A stretch of 64,000 nt of DNA from an uncultured Lachnospiraceae bacterium (GTDB taxonomy: Bacteria > Bacillota > Clostridia > Lachnospirales > Lachnospiraceae): NCBI GenBank assembly GCA_946546945.1, contig CAMNOU010000001.1:1-64000 (forward strand). Reading direction: 5' to 3'. This document shows, piece after piece, positions 33,412-42,381 of this stretch. The notes beneath the pieces are model-generated. The model did no database searches. It saw only the letters and a list, made by a program, of their open reading frames with translations, and had not been told where the DNA came from. Each line of letters opens with the position of its first letter. The first letter of the stretch is position 1. A program made the position numbers and the translations under genes.

Positions 33412-35796
33412 ATGTACAGATATATGAATCTTGAGGTGACAAGAAGTTATGGCAGCGGCTGGCAGTTTCATCCGGAACTGGAGGTTTTGTTTGTCATAGA
33501 GGGGGATGTCTGCGTGAAGATGAATGACGCAGAGTATTTTCTTCAGCGTGAGGATGTCATTGCGATTAACTGCGGAGTCCCGCATGAGGTCACGCACGAA
33601 CAGGATGCGATTCTTTGTATTGCAAAATATGATTATGAGCTTCTGGTTGATGTGCTGGAAAACAGAGAAGGAATTTTTCTGTGCAGCAGCGCTTCTGATG
33701 GCAGAGGGGATTACCGGAAAGTCCGGGAGGATTTTCATGAGCTGATTTATCAGTATATCCGCCGTCAGAATAAGACGGTCTGTCTGCAGAACAGCCTGAT
33801 GTTCCGGCTTCTGGATCATTTGATCGGGGAGTTTCTGGTATCCGATACCATTACGGCGGCGAAGGAAAATGAGGATGACAGAAGACTTCGGAATATTTAT
33901 CAGTATGTCAGTGAAAATTACAGATCGGGAATCAGCCTGACACAGCTGGCAGAATCACTGTTTGTATCGGCTTCGACTCTTTCCCGTTTTTTCAAAAAGC
34001 AGACGGGCATGTATTTTGTGGATTATGTCAATCAGATGAAGTGCCGGTATGCGGCCCGGAACCTGCTGTATACAAAGATGAATATTACAAAACTGGCCGT
34101 CGACTGCGGGTTTTCCAATCCTTCTGCACTCAATAAGGTGTTCCGCGAAGTATACGGGATGACGCCTACGGAATACAGGAATTTAAAACGCGGTACAGAC
34201 GAGAGGAAGGAGATGGATGCAAAGCTGCGGCTGGAGCTGAAACAGAAGGAAAAAGATCTGAATCCCTCTTTTCAGAAACCGTATTCGTCGCACATCAGTG
34301 TGGATGTGACGCAGACCGAACCATATGAAAAATGCTGGGGGCGCGCCATTAACATGGGCTCGGTATACAGCCTGACGCTGGCGAATGTGCAAGCCCATGC
34401 ACTCTATCTGACGGAACATCTGGGATTCACGCACCTGAGACTCTGGAGTGTGTTCTCACAGAAACTGATGATCACGGACGGTGTGCAGATCGGCAATTAT
34501 AATTATGATATCCTGGACAGTGTGCTGGATTTCCTGACAGAACATCACATTCGTCCGTTCCTGGATTTCGGGATACGCCCGGATTCTGTGCTCAAGGCAG
34601 AGAACCAGCCGGTTTTCTACGGGACAGAATCTGTTGAGTTTCAGTCGAAGAGAGCTTGGGAGGCAATGTTCGAAGATTTCATCGGGCATGTGGTCAGACG
34701 TTACGGAAAAGAGGAAGTGGAAAACTGGATTTTTGAGATTTCTTTTTATGAAATTCATAAAACCTCCGGGCATTATTATCAGGGAGAAGACTATGATTCC
34801 ATGGAAGTCTTTGCGCATGCGTTTCATACGGTCAAACGTGTCTGTCCGAATGCGAAAGTCGGCGGACCGGGTGCCATAGCCAACTGGAACCGGGACTATT
34901 TCCGGGATTTTGGAGAACAAATGCAGCACAGGGGTATCCGCCCGGATTTCGTTTCGTTTCTTCTGTACCCCTATACGACCAGGATGGAGGATGGACAGGT
35001 CACACACGATCGCTCGCCCGAGAGGATGTATGAACCGGAAATGGTAAAAGAAATGCGCCGACTCATGAAACAAAGCGGCCTGGACAAAAGTCTTCTTTTT
35101 ATCACGGAGTGGAATCATACCCTTTCAAGCCGGGATTATCTGAATGACAGCTGTTTTCGGGGCGCTTATATCGTAAAGAAAATCACGGAGATGTGGAAGC
35201 AGGCCGATCTGCTCTGCCTTCGAAGCGGCTCGGACTGGATCAGCAATTATTATGATACGAAAAGCATTGCGAATGGGGCAGACGGGCTGCTGACAAAGGA
35301 CAGCATACGAAAGCCGGCTTATTTTGCGCTTCGGTTCCTGAATGAACTGGGGGATGAGCTGATTGCAAAAGGAGATCATTATATCATCACAAAAGAGAGG
35401 CAGAACTACTATATTCTGTGTTTCAACTTTAAATGGTACGGGCTTCCCTTTTTTGTCAATGAGGAGCGTGGGTATTCACCGGAAGCCCCGGAATCATTTT
35501 TTGAAGATAAGGCGGCTTTTGATCTGGAAATTATCCTGCAGTCAATGCCGGAAAATGTGCCGTATGTGATCAAGAGCAGGACGGTCAATGGGCAAAACGG
35601 AAGTCTCCTGGATGAATGGAAGAAGTTTCAATATGATAAGCGTCTGACGAAACAGGATATCAAATATATCAGAGAGAACTGTTTTGCACGGATGATGATG
35701 GAAAGGCAGATTGTCAAACAGGGAAAGCTCTCTGTCAGAAGAACATTGATGCCGCATGAAATCACTTTCATACAGATTTATGAAGATGAACTTTAA
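33412..35796 (+). CDS. AraC regulator with C-terminal degenerate GH39-like domain, module C
   Basis: A 794-residue protein, closely similar to the module B regulator. It has a cupin (FHPELEVLFVIEGDVCV, 1-115), AraC HTH (ISLTQLAESLFVSASTLSRFF, about 175-260) and a GH39-like barrel (about 305-680) with ITEWNHT retained but WIFEISFYEIHKTS at the acid/base site, so hydrolysis is unlikely. It probably senses the imported glycoside and activates the transporter operon 157 bases downstream. The start follows GAAAGAGG. Confidence 0.85.
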   Translation: MYRYMNLEVTRSYGSGWQFHPELEVLFVIEGDVCVKMNDAEYFLQREDVIAINCGVPHEVTHEQDAILCIAKYDYELLVDVLENREGIFLCSSASDGRGDYRKVREDFHELIYQYIRRQNKTVCLQNSLMFRLLDHLIGEFLVSDTITAAKENEDDRRLRNIYQYVSENYRSGISLTQLAESLFVSASTLSRFFKKQTGMYFVDYVNQMKCRYAARNLLYTKMNITKLAVDCGFSNPSALNKVFREVYGMTPTEYRNLKRGTDERKEMDAKLRLELKQKEKDLNPSFQKPYSSHISVDVTQTEPYEKCWGRAINMGSVYSLTLANVQAHALYLTEHLGFTHLRLWSVFSQKLMITDGVQIGNYNYDILDSVLDFLTEHHIRPFLDFGIRPDSVLKAENQPVFYGTESVEFQSKRAWEAMFEDFIGHVVRRYGKEEVENWIFEISFYEIHKTSGHYYQGEDYDSMEVFAHAFHTVKRVCPNAKVGGPGAIANWNRDYFRDFGEQMQHRGIRPDFVSFLLYPYTTRMEDGQVTHDRSPERMYEPEMVKEMRRLMKQSGLDKSLLFITEWNHTLSSRDYLNDSCFRGAYIVKKITEMWKQADLLCLRSGSDWISNYYDTKSIANGADGLLTKDSIRKPAYFALRFLNELGDELIAKGDHYIITKERQNYYILCFNFKWYGLPFFVNEERGYSPEAPESFFEDKAAFDLEIILQSMPENVPYVIKSRTVNGQNGSLLDEWKKFQYDKRLTKQDIKYIRENCFARMMMERQIVKQGKLSVRRTLMPHEITFIQIYEDEL

Positions 35797-35805
35797 CAGG
35801 AAGCT

Positions 35806-35847
35806 GCGCAACGTTTTACATAAAATGTTGCGCGGTTTCTTTTTTTA
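35806..35847 (+). terminator. Rho-independent terminator after module C regulator
   Basis: GCGCAACgTTTTA-ca-TAAAAtGTTGCGC, then GGTTTCTTTTTTT. Its position matches that of the terminator after the module B regulator. Confidence 0.88.
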
Positions 35848-35953
35848 AATATTTTTTGCAATAAACAGAAACCCACATGAAATATCGGAAAAGTGCCGAT
35901 CCCAAAAATCAGGTATTGTTTATCTCATCAAGAAGAAATGAGGAGATGAAGTT

Positions 35954-37330
35954 ATGGAAAACAAAAAGCTTGCTTCGAAAGCGGCAGTCATCTGTTACAG
36001 TTTCGGAGATATCGCGTCCCAGTTTGTGTGGACGTTCATGGGATCTTATCTGACCGTCTTTTACTCGGATGTGGTTGGGCTTGCACCGGTCGTGATCTCT
36101 ACGATCATGCTTCTTGCAAGAATATGGGATGCAATCAACGATCCGATGATGGGAGCCATTTGTGAAAGGTCAAGATCAAAGTGGGGGCGTTTCCGTCCCT
36201 GGATCGCATTTGGATGTCCGATTCTGGCTATCGTGAGTGTCCTGACATTTACGAATCCGTTTGGGGGCAGCAGTACGGCCGGAATCATGTGGGCGGCAAT
36301 CACATACGTTGCGTCCGGGATGCTGTTCACTCTGGTGAACATCCCGTATTCCTCTCTGGCCGGAGTCATGACAGAGGATGCCCAGCAGAGAAACAAAATC
36401 AATACGTCCAGAAATATCGGAATGAATCTTGGTATGATTATTGTAAATGCGCTGTCAGCCGGTCTGGCGCTGCGCTTTTCCGGGCCCGGTGTCGAGGTGG
36501 CAAACGGACATGGCTACATGATGACAGCGATTATCTATGGAGTCATCTCCATCCCGATGTTTCTGATTGTATTTTTTACAGCGAGAGAGCATGTAAAACC
36601 GGTCGCAGGAGAGCGTGCCCGTTTTTCTGTAAAAGAGACCGTTGGGAACCTGGTAAAGAATAAATATTTAATGATCATAACACTGGTCATGCTGGTTACG
36701 ATGACAGCGTTTATGGGCAGAATCGCGGTTGCGCCGTTCTATGTTATTTACTGCCTCGGATCCTTTCAGATGATTGCAGTAATCATGACCATACCATCGG
36801 TCTGCTCAATCATTGGTTCCCTGTTTGTCCCGTTTTTTGCCAGAAAATTCGGCAAGCGGAACGTCCTGGCAGTCTCAGCGGTGATTCAGGCAGTCGGACT
36901 GATGATCATGTTCCTTGCGCCGTTTGACAATCTGAAGATGGTGATTGTCGGAGATGTCATCTTCGGACTGTTCAATGTCGGATTTCCGATGTCGCTTTCC
37001 ATGGTGGCAGATTCTGTTGACTATATGGAGCTGAAGTCCGGCATCAGAACAGACGGAACAGCTTATGCGACTTATGGACTGGCCACAAAGGTCGGAAATG
37101 CGATCGGAGGATCGGTAGGAGTGCTGCTTCTGTCCGCGTTTGGCTATGTGGCAAATCAGCAGCAGTCACCGCAGACGATGACCGGCATCAACGTGGTGGT
37201 CAACTTGATTCCGGCAATTCTGTTTGTTGTCGCAGCTCTTTGCTGTCTGCTCTGGAAGATGTCCGATCAGGATGCCGATGAGATTCGCGCGAAGCTGAGA
37301 GCAAAAAGAGAAGGTAAGGAAACAGCATAG
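35954..37330 (+). CDS. GPH-family glycoside:cation symporter, module C
   Basis: A 458-residue, 12-segment transporter with INDPMMGAICERSRSKWGRFRPW at the diagnostic loop (about 62-83). It is very similar along its whole length to the module B transporter. It is followed after 26 bases by a flavin reductase gene, where module B has the deglycosidase alpha subunit. Likely substrate: plant C- or O-glycosides, by context only. Confidence 0.88.
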   Translation: MENKKLASKAAVICYSFGDIASQFVWTFMGSYLTVFYSDVVGLAPVVISTIMLLARIWDAINDPMMGAICERSRSKWGRFRPWIAFGCPILAIVSVLTFTNPFGGSSTAGIMWAAITYVASGMLFTLVNIPYSSLAGVMTEDAQQRNKINTSRNIGMNLGMIIVNALSAGLALRFSGPGVEVANGHGYMMTAIIYGVISIPMFLIVFFTAREHVKPVAGERARFSVKETVGNLVKNKYLMIITLVMLVTMTAFMGRIAVAPFYVIYCLGSFQMIAVIMTIPSVCSIIGSLFVPFFARKFGKRNVLAVSAVIQAVGLMIMFLAPFDNLKMVIVGDVIFGLFNVGFPMSLSMVADSVDYMELKSGIRTDGTAYATYGLATKVGNAIGGSVGVLLLSAFGYVANQQQSPQTMTGINVVVNLIPAILFVVAALCCLLWKMSDQDADEIRAKLRAKREGKETA

Positions 37331-37356
37331 ATCAGACTGGAAGCGGAGAGGATTGT

Positions 37357-38328
37357 ATGGAGAAAAAGAAAGTACTCGGACTGTCATTCGGCAGAAAAAT
37401 GTCGAATACAGAAGTAATGATAAAGACAGCCCTGATGGAATGCGAAAAGGCCGGATGTGAAGTAAAATTCATCCGGGTGGATGATATGGATATCAAACCG
37501 TGTACAGGATGCGTATCCTGCGTGGTCGGAATGGTGGCGGGATTCGGGAAAGGAGGCTGCCCGATTAAGGACGAATTTTACATCCTGGATGAGGCATTGA
37601 TGGAATGCGATGCTCTGATCGCCGGTTCGCCTACGTATGTTTTGAGTCCGACCGGCCGCTTCAAGACGGTTTGTGACCGCATCGGGCCGTCCCATGATAT
37701 CACATTTCGCAGGGCGGCTTATGATGAGGGCGTGGCTGCGGGCAAGCCCAAAGATCAGCTCCCGGACCCCAGAAGCTTCAAAAAGCGTGTGGGCGCACTG
37801 ATTTCCGTGGGCGGCGCGATGACAGAGAACTGGCTTGATTTCATGCTGCCGGTCATGTATGAAATTACAATGTCCATGGGGATTGATGTGATTGACATGA
37901 ACCAGTATTTCGGCGCGATGGCTTATGAACATGTGCTGGGAAATGAAGCGCAGATGAACCGGATGAAAGAAATCGGGCAGAATATTGCGGCGGCTCTGAA
38001 TGCGCAGACCGAAGAAGAACGAACCCGGTGGCGGGGCAAAAAAGAAGGCGTCTGTCCGGTTTGCCACTGCAATATGCTGACGATTCCGGAGAACGGGGAT
38101 ACGACGGTGGAGTGTCCGGTCTGCGGGATCTATGGGGAACTGACTCTGAAGGATGGAAAGATTCATGTGGAGTTTTCTGAAAAGCAGCAGAACCGTTCCC
38201 GCCTGCGCTGGGACGGGAAACTGGAACATTCGACCGAGATCAAGACGCAGGCAGTCGGACCGGGGCAGATTCCGGATCTGAAGGAGCGGAAAGCGCCATA
38301 CATCGGATATGCAGAAGAAAAAAGATAA
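37357..38328 (+). CDS. Flavodoxin-fold NAD(P)H:FMN reductase with C-terminal zinc ribbon, module C (1)
   Basis: A 323-residue near-duplicate of the module B reductase: VLGLSFGRKMSNTEVMI, PCTGCVSC (near 46), SPTYVLSPTGRFKTVCDR, then the zinc ribbon CPVCHCN...CPVCGIYG and the tail LRWDGKLEHSTEIK. The Cys-x-x-Cys at 46-50 and GGCPIKDE could hold an additional metal or disulfide. It is likely to reduce a substrate or partner in C-glycoside breakdown, but the reaction is unknown. A terminator follows. Confidence 0.78.
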   Translation: MEKKKVLGLSFGRKMSNTEVMIKTALMECEKAGCEVKFIRVDDMDIKPCTGCVSCVVGMVAGFGKGGCPIKDEFYILDEALMECDALIAGSPTYVLSPTGRFKTVCDRIGPSHDITFRRAAYDEGVAAGKPKDQLPDPRSFKKRVGALISVGGAMTENWLDFMLPVMYEITMSMGIDVIDMNQYFGAMAYEHVLGNEAQMNRMKEIGQNIAAALNAQTEEERTRWRGKKEGVCPVCHCNMLTIPENGDTTVECPVCGIYGELTLKDGKIHVEFSEKQQNRSRLRWDGKLEHSTEIKTQAVGPGQIPDLKERKAPYIGYAEEKR

Positions 38329-38390
38329 TGAGAACAGGCAAATCATAAAATAATAACTAAATTCTATTCATTTTAATCTAAAATATTAAA

Positions 38391-38427
38391 AAAACCGTGA
38401 AAAGATTAATTTTTTACGGTTTTTTTA
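38391..38427 (+). terminator. Terminator between the two halves of module C
   Basis: CCGTGAAAA-gattaatt-TTTTTACGG (one G-T pair) flanked by A and T runs, ending TTTTTTT. The enzyme genes downstream therefore probably have their own promoter. Confidence 0.82.
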
Positions 38428-38533
38428 TTCAAAATGATTGGTTATATGGTGGAAAAATACATGGGAAAACTGGTAAAGTAGATACAATAGATGGCATCTA
38501 TGCCTATGTGAAAAGGAAGAAGGAGGTAGCAGC

Positions 38534-38926
38534 ATGGCTGGCAGACAGATTTATAATCCGGATGGATTCAAAAACACGCAGACGGACGGGACGATTACCG
38601 GGTATGAGTTTCAGTTCAAGGCACAGTATTACAGGGGGTTTACTTTGTCGATCCTGCGTGACATTCAGGTAAACATGGACGGGGAAGATGTCCCGCGTGA
38701 GGATGTGCGCATTACTGTGAACGGAAGTACATTTACTCTGGAAGAGGCCCGCACCGTGATCGATCCGGAACTGCGCTGGGAGTTCGGAGAGTTCGCGACG
38801 ATTTCCGTAGTCAAAGAAGGCGGACTGAAACCCGGAAAACATCATATTTGCGCGAAGCAGATCATCGCACCTTCCTACATGCCGTTTGTGACTGAGGCAG
38901 TATGTGAAGCGGATTTTGAAATTTAA
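38534..38926 (+). CDS. C-glycoside deglycosidase beta subunit (DUF6379), module C
   Basis: A 130-residue DUF6379 protein: GYEFQFKAQYYRGFTLSILRDIQVNMDGEDVPREDVRI, RWEFGEFATISV, GGLKPGKHHICAK. It starts after AAGGAGG. It is more typical of the family than the module A copy. It precedes the alpha subunit by 24 bases, the order also found in module A. Confidence 0.85.
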   Translation: MAGRQIYNPDGFKNTQTDGTITGYEFQFKAQYYRGFTLSILRDIQVNMDGEDVPREDVRITVNGSTFTLEEARTVIDPELRWEFGEFATISVVKEGGLKPGKHHICAKQIIAPSYMPFVTEAVCEADFEI

Positions 38927-38950
38927 TGGAAGTATGAAGGAGGGACTATT

Positions 38951-40009
38951 ATGAGCCACAATATAAAGAGAAGTGTTTCCCTGTACAGTTATCAGGATGA
39001 GTATTATGATGGAAAACTGGATCTGGAAGGATGCCTGCGCGAGACGGCGAAGGCCGGAGCGACGGGTGTGGAGCTTCTGGCAGAGCAGATGATCAAGAAG
39101 TTCCCGCTGCCGATCGAGACACAGGAATTCCGTGATCAGTGGTTTTTCTGGCTTCACAAATACGGCCTGGAGCCGTCCTGTTATGACGCCTTTTTAGAGA
39201 ATCATATTTATGACAACCGTACCTTAACGTTAAAAGAACAGATCAACATGATGTGCCGTGATATCCGTCTGGCATCTCTGCTCGGATTCAAGAATCTCCG
39301 GACACTGGTATCCACCCCGATGGATGTCATTGAGGGAAGTCTTGACTATGCTGCGAAGATGGATGTGAAGATCGGAATCGAGGTTCACGCACCATTTTCT
39401 CTGAACTCCGGATGGGCGGACGGATATATGGAGATGATCTTACGGACCGGAACCCGTCACTTCGGCTTCATTCCGGATATGGGTATCTTCTGCAGAAACA
39501 TCCCGGATGTGCTTCGCGACAAGGCCAGAAGAATGGGCGCGAAAGAGGAGTGCATCAAGATCGTGGATGATGCTTACGCACAGAGAATCGAGAAGGGATT
39601 TGTCAAGATCAAATATGATCTGGATCTCGGCAAGGCAAATATGGAATACCGTATGGCGAACGGCATGAAGGAAATGATGGAAGCGGTTGAGAAAGCCGGA
39701 GGCGGTCCTGCCGACATGATGTATGCCGGATCATCCTTTACATATTCCTGGTCCGAGCCGCAGGATATCATTGACAATATTAAATACATTTATCATACAC
39801 ATGCCAAATTCTACAATGTCAGCGAAGACTATGTGGAGACGGCGGTAGCGATTCCTGAGGTGATTGAGGCTTATAAGAAGGCCGGTTACCAGGGCTTCTT
39901 AAGTTCCGAATATGAAGGCGGAGAACATCTGCGTTATCACGGGCCGGTGGACAGCATTGAGCAGGTACGCCGTCATCAGGAAGCAATGAGAAGAGCGATC
40001 GAAGGTTAA
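38951..40009 (+). CDS. C-glycoside deglycosidase alpha subunit (TIM-barrel), module C
   Basis: A 352-residue TIM barrel, the longest of the three alpha subunits. Probable metal ligands are Glu in IGIEVHAPF (about 141), Asp in FIPDMGIFCRN, His in YHTHAKFYNVSEDYVE and Glu in LSSEYEGGEHL. It should cleave the C-C bond of a 3-oxo C-glycoside with the beta subunit just upstream. The three alpha subunits differ enough to expect different aglycone ranges. Confidence 0.84.
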   Translation: MSHNIKRSVSLYSYQDEYYDGKLDLEGCLRETAKAGATGVELLAEQMIKKFPLPIETQEFRDQWFFWLHKYGLEPSCYDAFLENHIYDNRTLTLKEQINMMCRDIRLASLLGFKNLRTLVSTPMDVIEGSLDYAAKMDVKIGIEVHAPFSLNSGWADGYMEMILRTGTRHFGFIPDMGIFCRNIPDVLRDKARRMGAKEECIKIVDDAYAQRIEKGFVKIKYDLDLGKANMEYRMANGMKEMMEAVEKAGGGPADMMYAGSSFTYSWSEPQDIIDNIKYIYHTHAKFYNVSEDYVETAVAIPEVIEAYKKAGYQGFLSSEYEGGEHLRYHGPVDSIEQVRRHQEAMRRAIEG

Positions 40010-40039
40010 GAAACATAAAAAATGATGGAGGGTAAGAAG

Positions 40040-41002
40040 TTGAAAGTATTAGGTATTTCTATGGGCCGCAAAAATGAACGCAGTGATATCTACTGCAAGC
40101 AGGCTCTGATGGGTGTGGAAGCTGCGGCAAAAGCATCCGGAAAAGACATCGAGGTAGAATTTATCAACACGGTAACCATGAATATCGGACAGTGCCGCGG
40201 CTGCGGGGCCTGCAGCAAGGCTCCGGACGGAATCATTAAGTGTATCATTCCGGATGACTACCTTACGCTGGAAGAGAAGGTGCTGGATGCGGACGGAATC
40301 ATCATTGCCGCTCCGGTTTACTCGGTCGGCATCGTTGGCCAGCTGAAGAACTTCCTGGATCGTTTTGGCGCAGCACATGACCGCGCGTCTATGCTTGAGG
40401 AGCAGAAGGCCCGTGAAAAAGAAGGGCGCCCGCTTTTGGATGCGCGTTACTTCAAAGACCGCTACTGCAGTTATGTAGCTGTCGGCGGAGCGTGGACAGA
40501 AGACTGGACAAGCTTTGGTCTTCCGATGATGCATCTGTTCAGCTGTTCACAGGCGATGAAGGTCGTTGGACAGATCAATGCCAATGATCAGGGCCGCAAG
40601 ACAAGTCCTTTCCTGGATCCGCCTATGATGGAAGATGTATTTAAGATGGGAGAGAACCTTGCGAACAATCTGGGCGTTCCCTATGATGAGACAACCTGGT
40701 TCGGCAAAGAAGGTACCTGCCCGGTCTGCCATCTGGATTTCCTGATGGTAAACGGCACGAACAAGGTGACCTGTCCGGTCTGCGGTATCCACGGACTGGT
40801 GGAGATCGATGGTGAGAAGATGAAAGTGACCTTCCCCGAAGAGCAGATCAAGCGTGCCCGCAACACCATCCCCGGATTGTATGAGCATCACAATGAGATC
40901 GCGGAGATGATGCGGATCTGCATTCCGCTGCTTCAGGAGAAAAAAGAGTTCCTGGATGAAAAGAAAAAAGAGTATATGGCTTACAAACCGAAGTGGTCAT
41001 AA
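40040..41002 (+). CDS. Flavodoxin-fold NAD(P)H:FMN reductase with C-terminal zinc ribbon, module C (2)
   Basis: About 320 residues. I prefer a TTG start at 40040, seven bases after GGAGGG, because the ORF-track ATG (40022) has no ribosome site and the resulting start (KVLGISMGRKNE) aligns with its paralogues. It has CRGCGAC in place of PCTGC(I/V)SC, APVYSVGIVGQLKNFLDRFG, and the zinc ribbon CPVCHLD...CPVCGIHG. It is clearly more diverged than the 24770/37357 pair and is coupled to the deglycosidase genes. Confidence 0.76.
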   Translation: MKVLGISMGRKNERSDIYCKQALMGVEAAAKASGKDIEVEFINTVTMNIGQCRGCGACSKAPDGIIKCIIPDDYLTLEEKVLDADGIIIAAPVYSVGIVGQLKNFLDRFGAAHDRASMLEEQKAREKEGRPLLDARYFKDRYCSYVAVGGAWTEDWTSFGLPMMHLFSCSQAMKVVGQINANDQGRKTSPFLDPPMMEDVFKMGENLANNLGVPYDETTWFGKEGTCPVCHLDFLMVNGTNKVTCPVCGIHGLVEIDGEKMKVTFPEEQIKRARNTIPGLYEHHNEIAEMMRICIPLLQEKKEFLDEKKKEYMAYKPKWS

Positions 41003-41016
41003 AATAAGCCGATAAA

Positions 41017-41045
41017 AAGGGGCTTCCGTGATCCGGAGGCCCTTT
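41017..41045 (+). terminator. Rho-independent terminator after module C
   Basis: AAGGGGCTTCCG-tgat-CCGGAGGCCCTTT, a stem of about ten pairs with one wobble, 14 bases after the reductase stop. Confidence 0.75.
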
Positions 41046-41074
41046 AATAATTAAAGTTTGTTTTGGGTGGAAGA

Positions 41075-42304
41075 ATGAAACGATACAATTTCGGGCGGAA
41101 GCACTGGACCATCATTATCATATGCTTTTTCTTATTCCTGCTGACCAATGCCTGTACATCGGACGGTGAGAACGTCATCCTGCCAAAGCTGGCAGCCTTT
41201 CACGGCTGGGATTACTCCCGGATGCTGGTGCTGGCGACTGCTGCGGGATGCTTAAGCATATTCGGATCCCTGATCATCGGAAGGATCTGCGAAAAAAAGG
41301 GCGCGAAGTTTACCATTATACTGGGACTTTTCTTAAGCGCGGGGTTTGTGTTCCTGTATGGAGCGGCGCCGACGATGTGGGCTTACGCAATCGGGCTGTT
41401 CGGCGCGATCTGCGCGGGACAGGGAATCTCCTATTTCGGCGCAAATGCGCTGATCGCAAATTGGTTTCCCTTAAAAAAAGGCCTTGCCATGGGAATCGTT
41501 TCGGTCGGCCCGCCGGTATCCACAATCATCATGGTCTCCGTGCTCACCTTTCTGATCAATTCCTTTGGACTGATCCCGGGCGTGCTGACCATCAGCGCGG
41601 TCCTGATCGTCATGGCTGTCATCTGCGGCATTTTCATCTGCGATACGCCGGAAATGTGCGGGGAGACACCGGACAACATGCCGAAGGAAGAACTGGAACA
41701 ATTTGCGGTGCAGGAAGAGCAGACACAGAGTCTGAAGCTGGCTGATCTGGTGAAAATCAGGGAATTCTGGTTTATCATCATCATCATCGGCGTGTGCAGT
41801 CTTTCCCAGACCGGAGTTATGGCGCAGTTTATTGTGCGGTATACGGACAGCGGATTTGCGGAGAACACGGCCATCCTGATGATGTCGGTGTGTGCGGCGG
41901 TCGGGATATTCGGGAGCGTTCTCGTCGGCTATGTGGAAAACCGGCTCGGAACGAAGAAAGCATATGCGGTGTTTGCGGTGGTCTTCGCCGCGGCACTCAT
42001 TCTGAATTTTACCAACATCCGGGCGCTGATGGTTGTATCGATCCCGATGTTCGGGTGCGTGATCACACTGCTGCAGATTTTTCTCCCATCCTTCGAAATT
42101 ACAGTGTTTGGAAGAAAGAATTTCAAAGCGGCAAATGGGATTATCTTTCCCATTGTCAGTATGGCAGGGCAGCTGACCTTTCTGCTGATCTCGGTATGCT
42201 TACGGGTATTTGGCCAGGTGCGGTATGCCTATCCGGTTTTCGCGGCGCTCCTGCTGGTCACCCTGATTTTTAATGCCGGGATGCCAAAGGAAGAGCAGCG
42301 TTAA
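41075..42304 (+). CDS. MFS transporter, OFA (oxalate/formate antiporter-like) type
   Basis: A 409-residue, 12-segment major facilitator. The start at 41075 follows GGGTGG. The two halves are joined by an acidic cytoplasmic loop (ETPDNMPKEELEQFAVQEEQTQ, about 190-215). The pattern LIIGRICEKKGAKFTIILG after segment 2 is the MFS signature. Such carriers move carboxylates. Its place before acyl-phosphate and thiolase genes suggests transport of an aromatic or short-chain acid, which is inference. Confidence 0.78.
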   Translation: MKRYNFGRKHWTIIIICFFLFLLTNACTSDGENVILPKLAAFHGWDYSRMLVLATAAGCLSIFGSLIIGRICEKKGAKFTIILGLFLSAGFVFLYGAAPTMWAYAIGLFGAICAGQGISYFGANALIANWFPLKKGLAMGIVSVGPPVSTIIMVSVLTFLINSFGLIPGVLTISAVLIVMAVICGIFICDTPEMCGETPDNMPKEELEQFAVQEEQTQSLKLADLVKIREFWFIIIIIGVCSLSQTGVMAQFIVRYTDSGFAENTAILMMSVCAAVGIFGSVLVGYVENRLGTKKAYAVFAVVFAAALILNFTNIRALMVVSIPMFGCVITLLQIFLPSFEITVFGRKNFKAANGIIFPIVSMAGQLTFLLISVCLRVFGQVRYAYPVFAALLLVTLIFNAGMPKEEQR

Positions 42305-42381
42305 GGCCGGACTGATTGTTTTTCCGGCATGGATTATACAAAAATAAACAGTATCATAATTGTGAAAAAGGAGGTCTGAAC

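Noticed and set aside
38397-38672. Plus-strand ORF of 91 codons overlapping the module C beta subunit
   Set aside because: It starts in a terminator hairpin and overlaps a clear DUF6379 gene in another frame.
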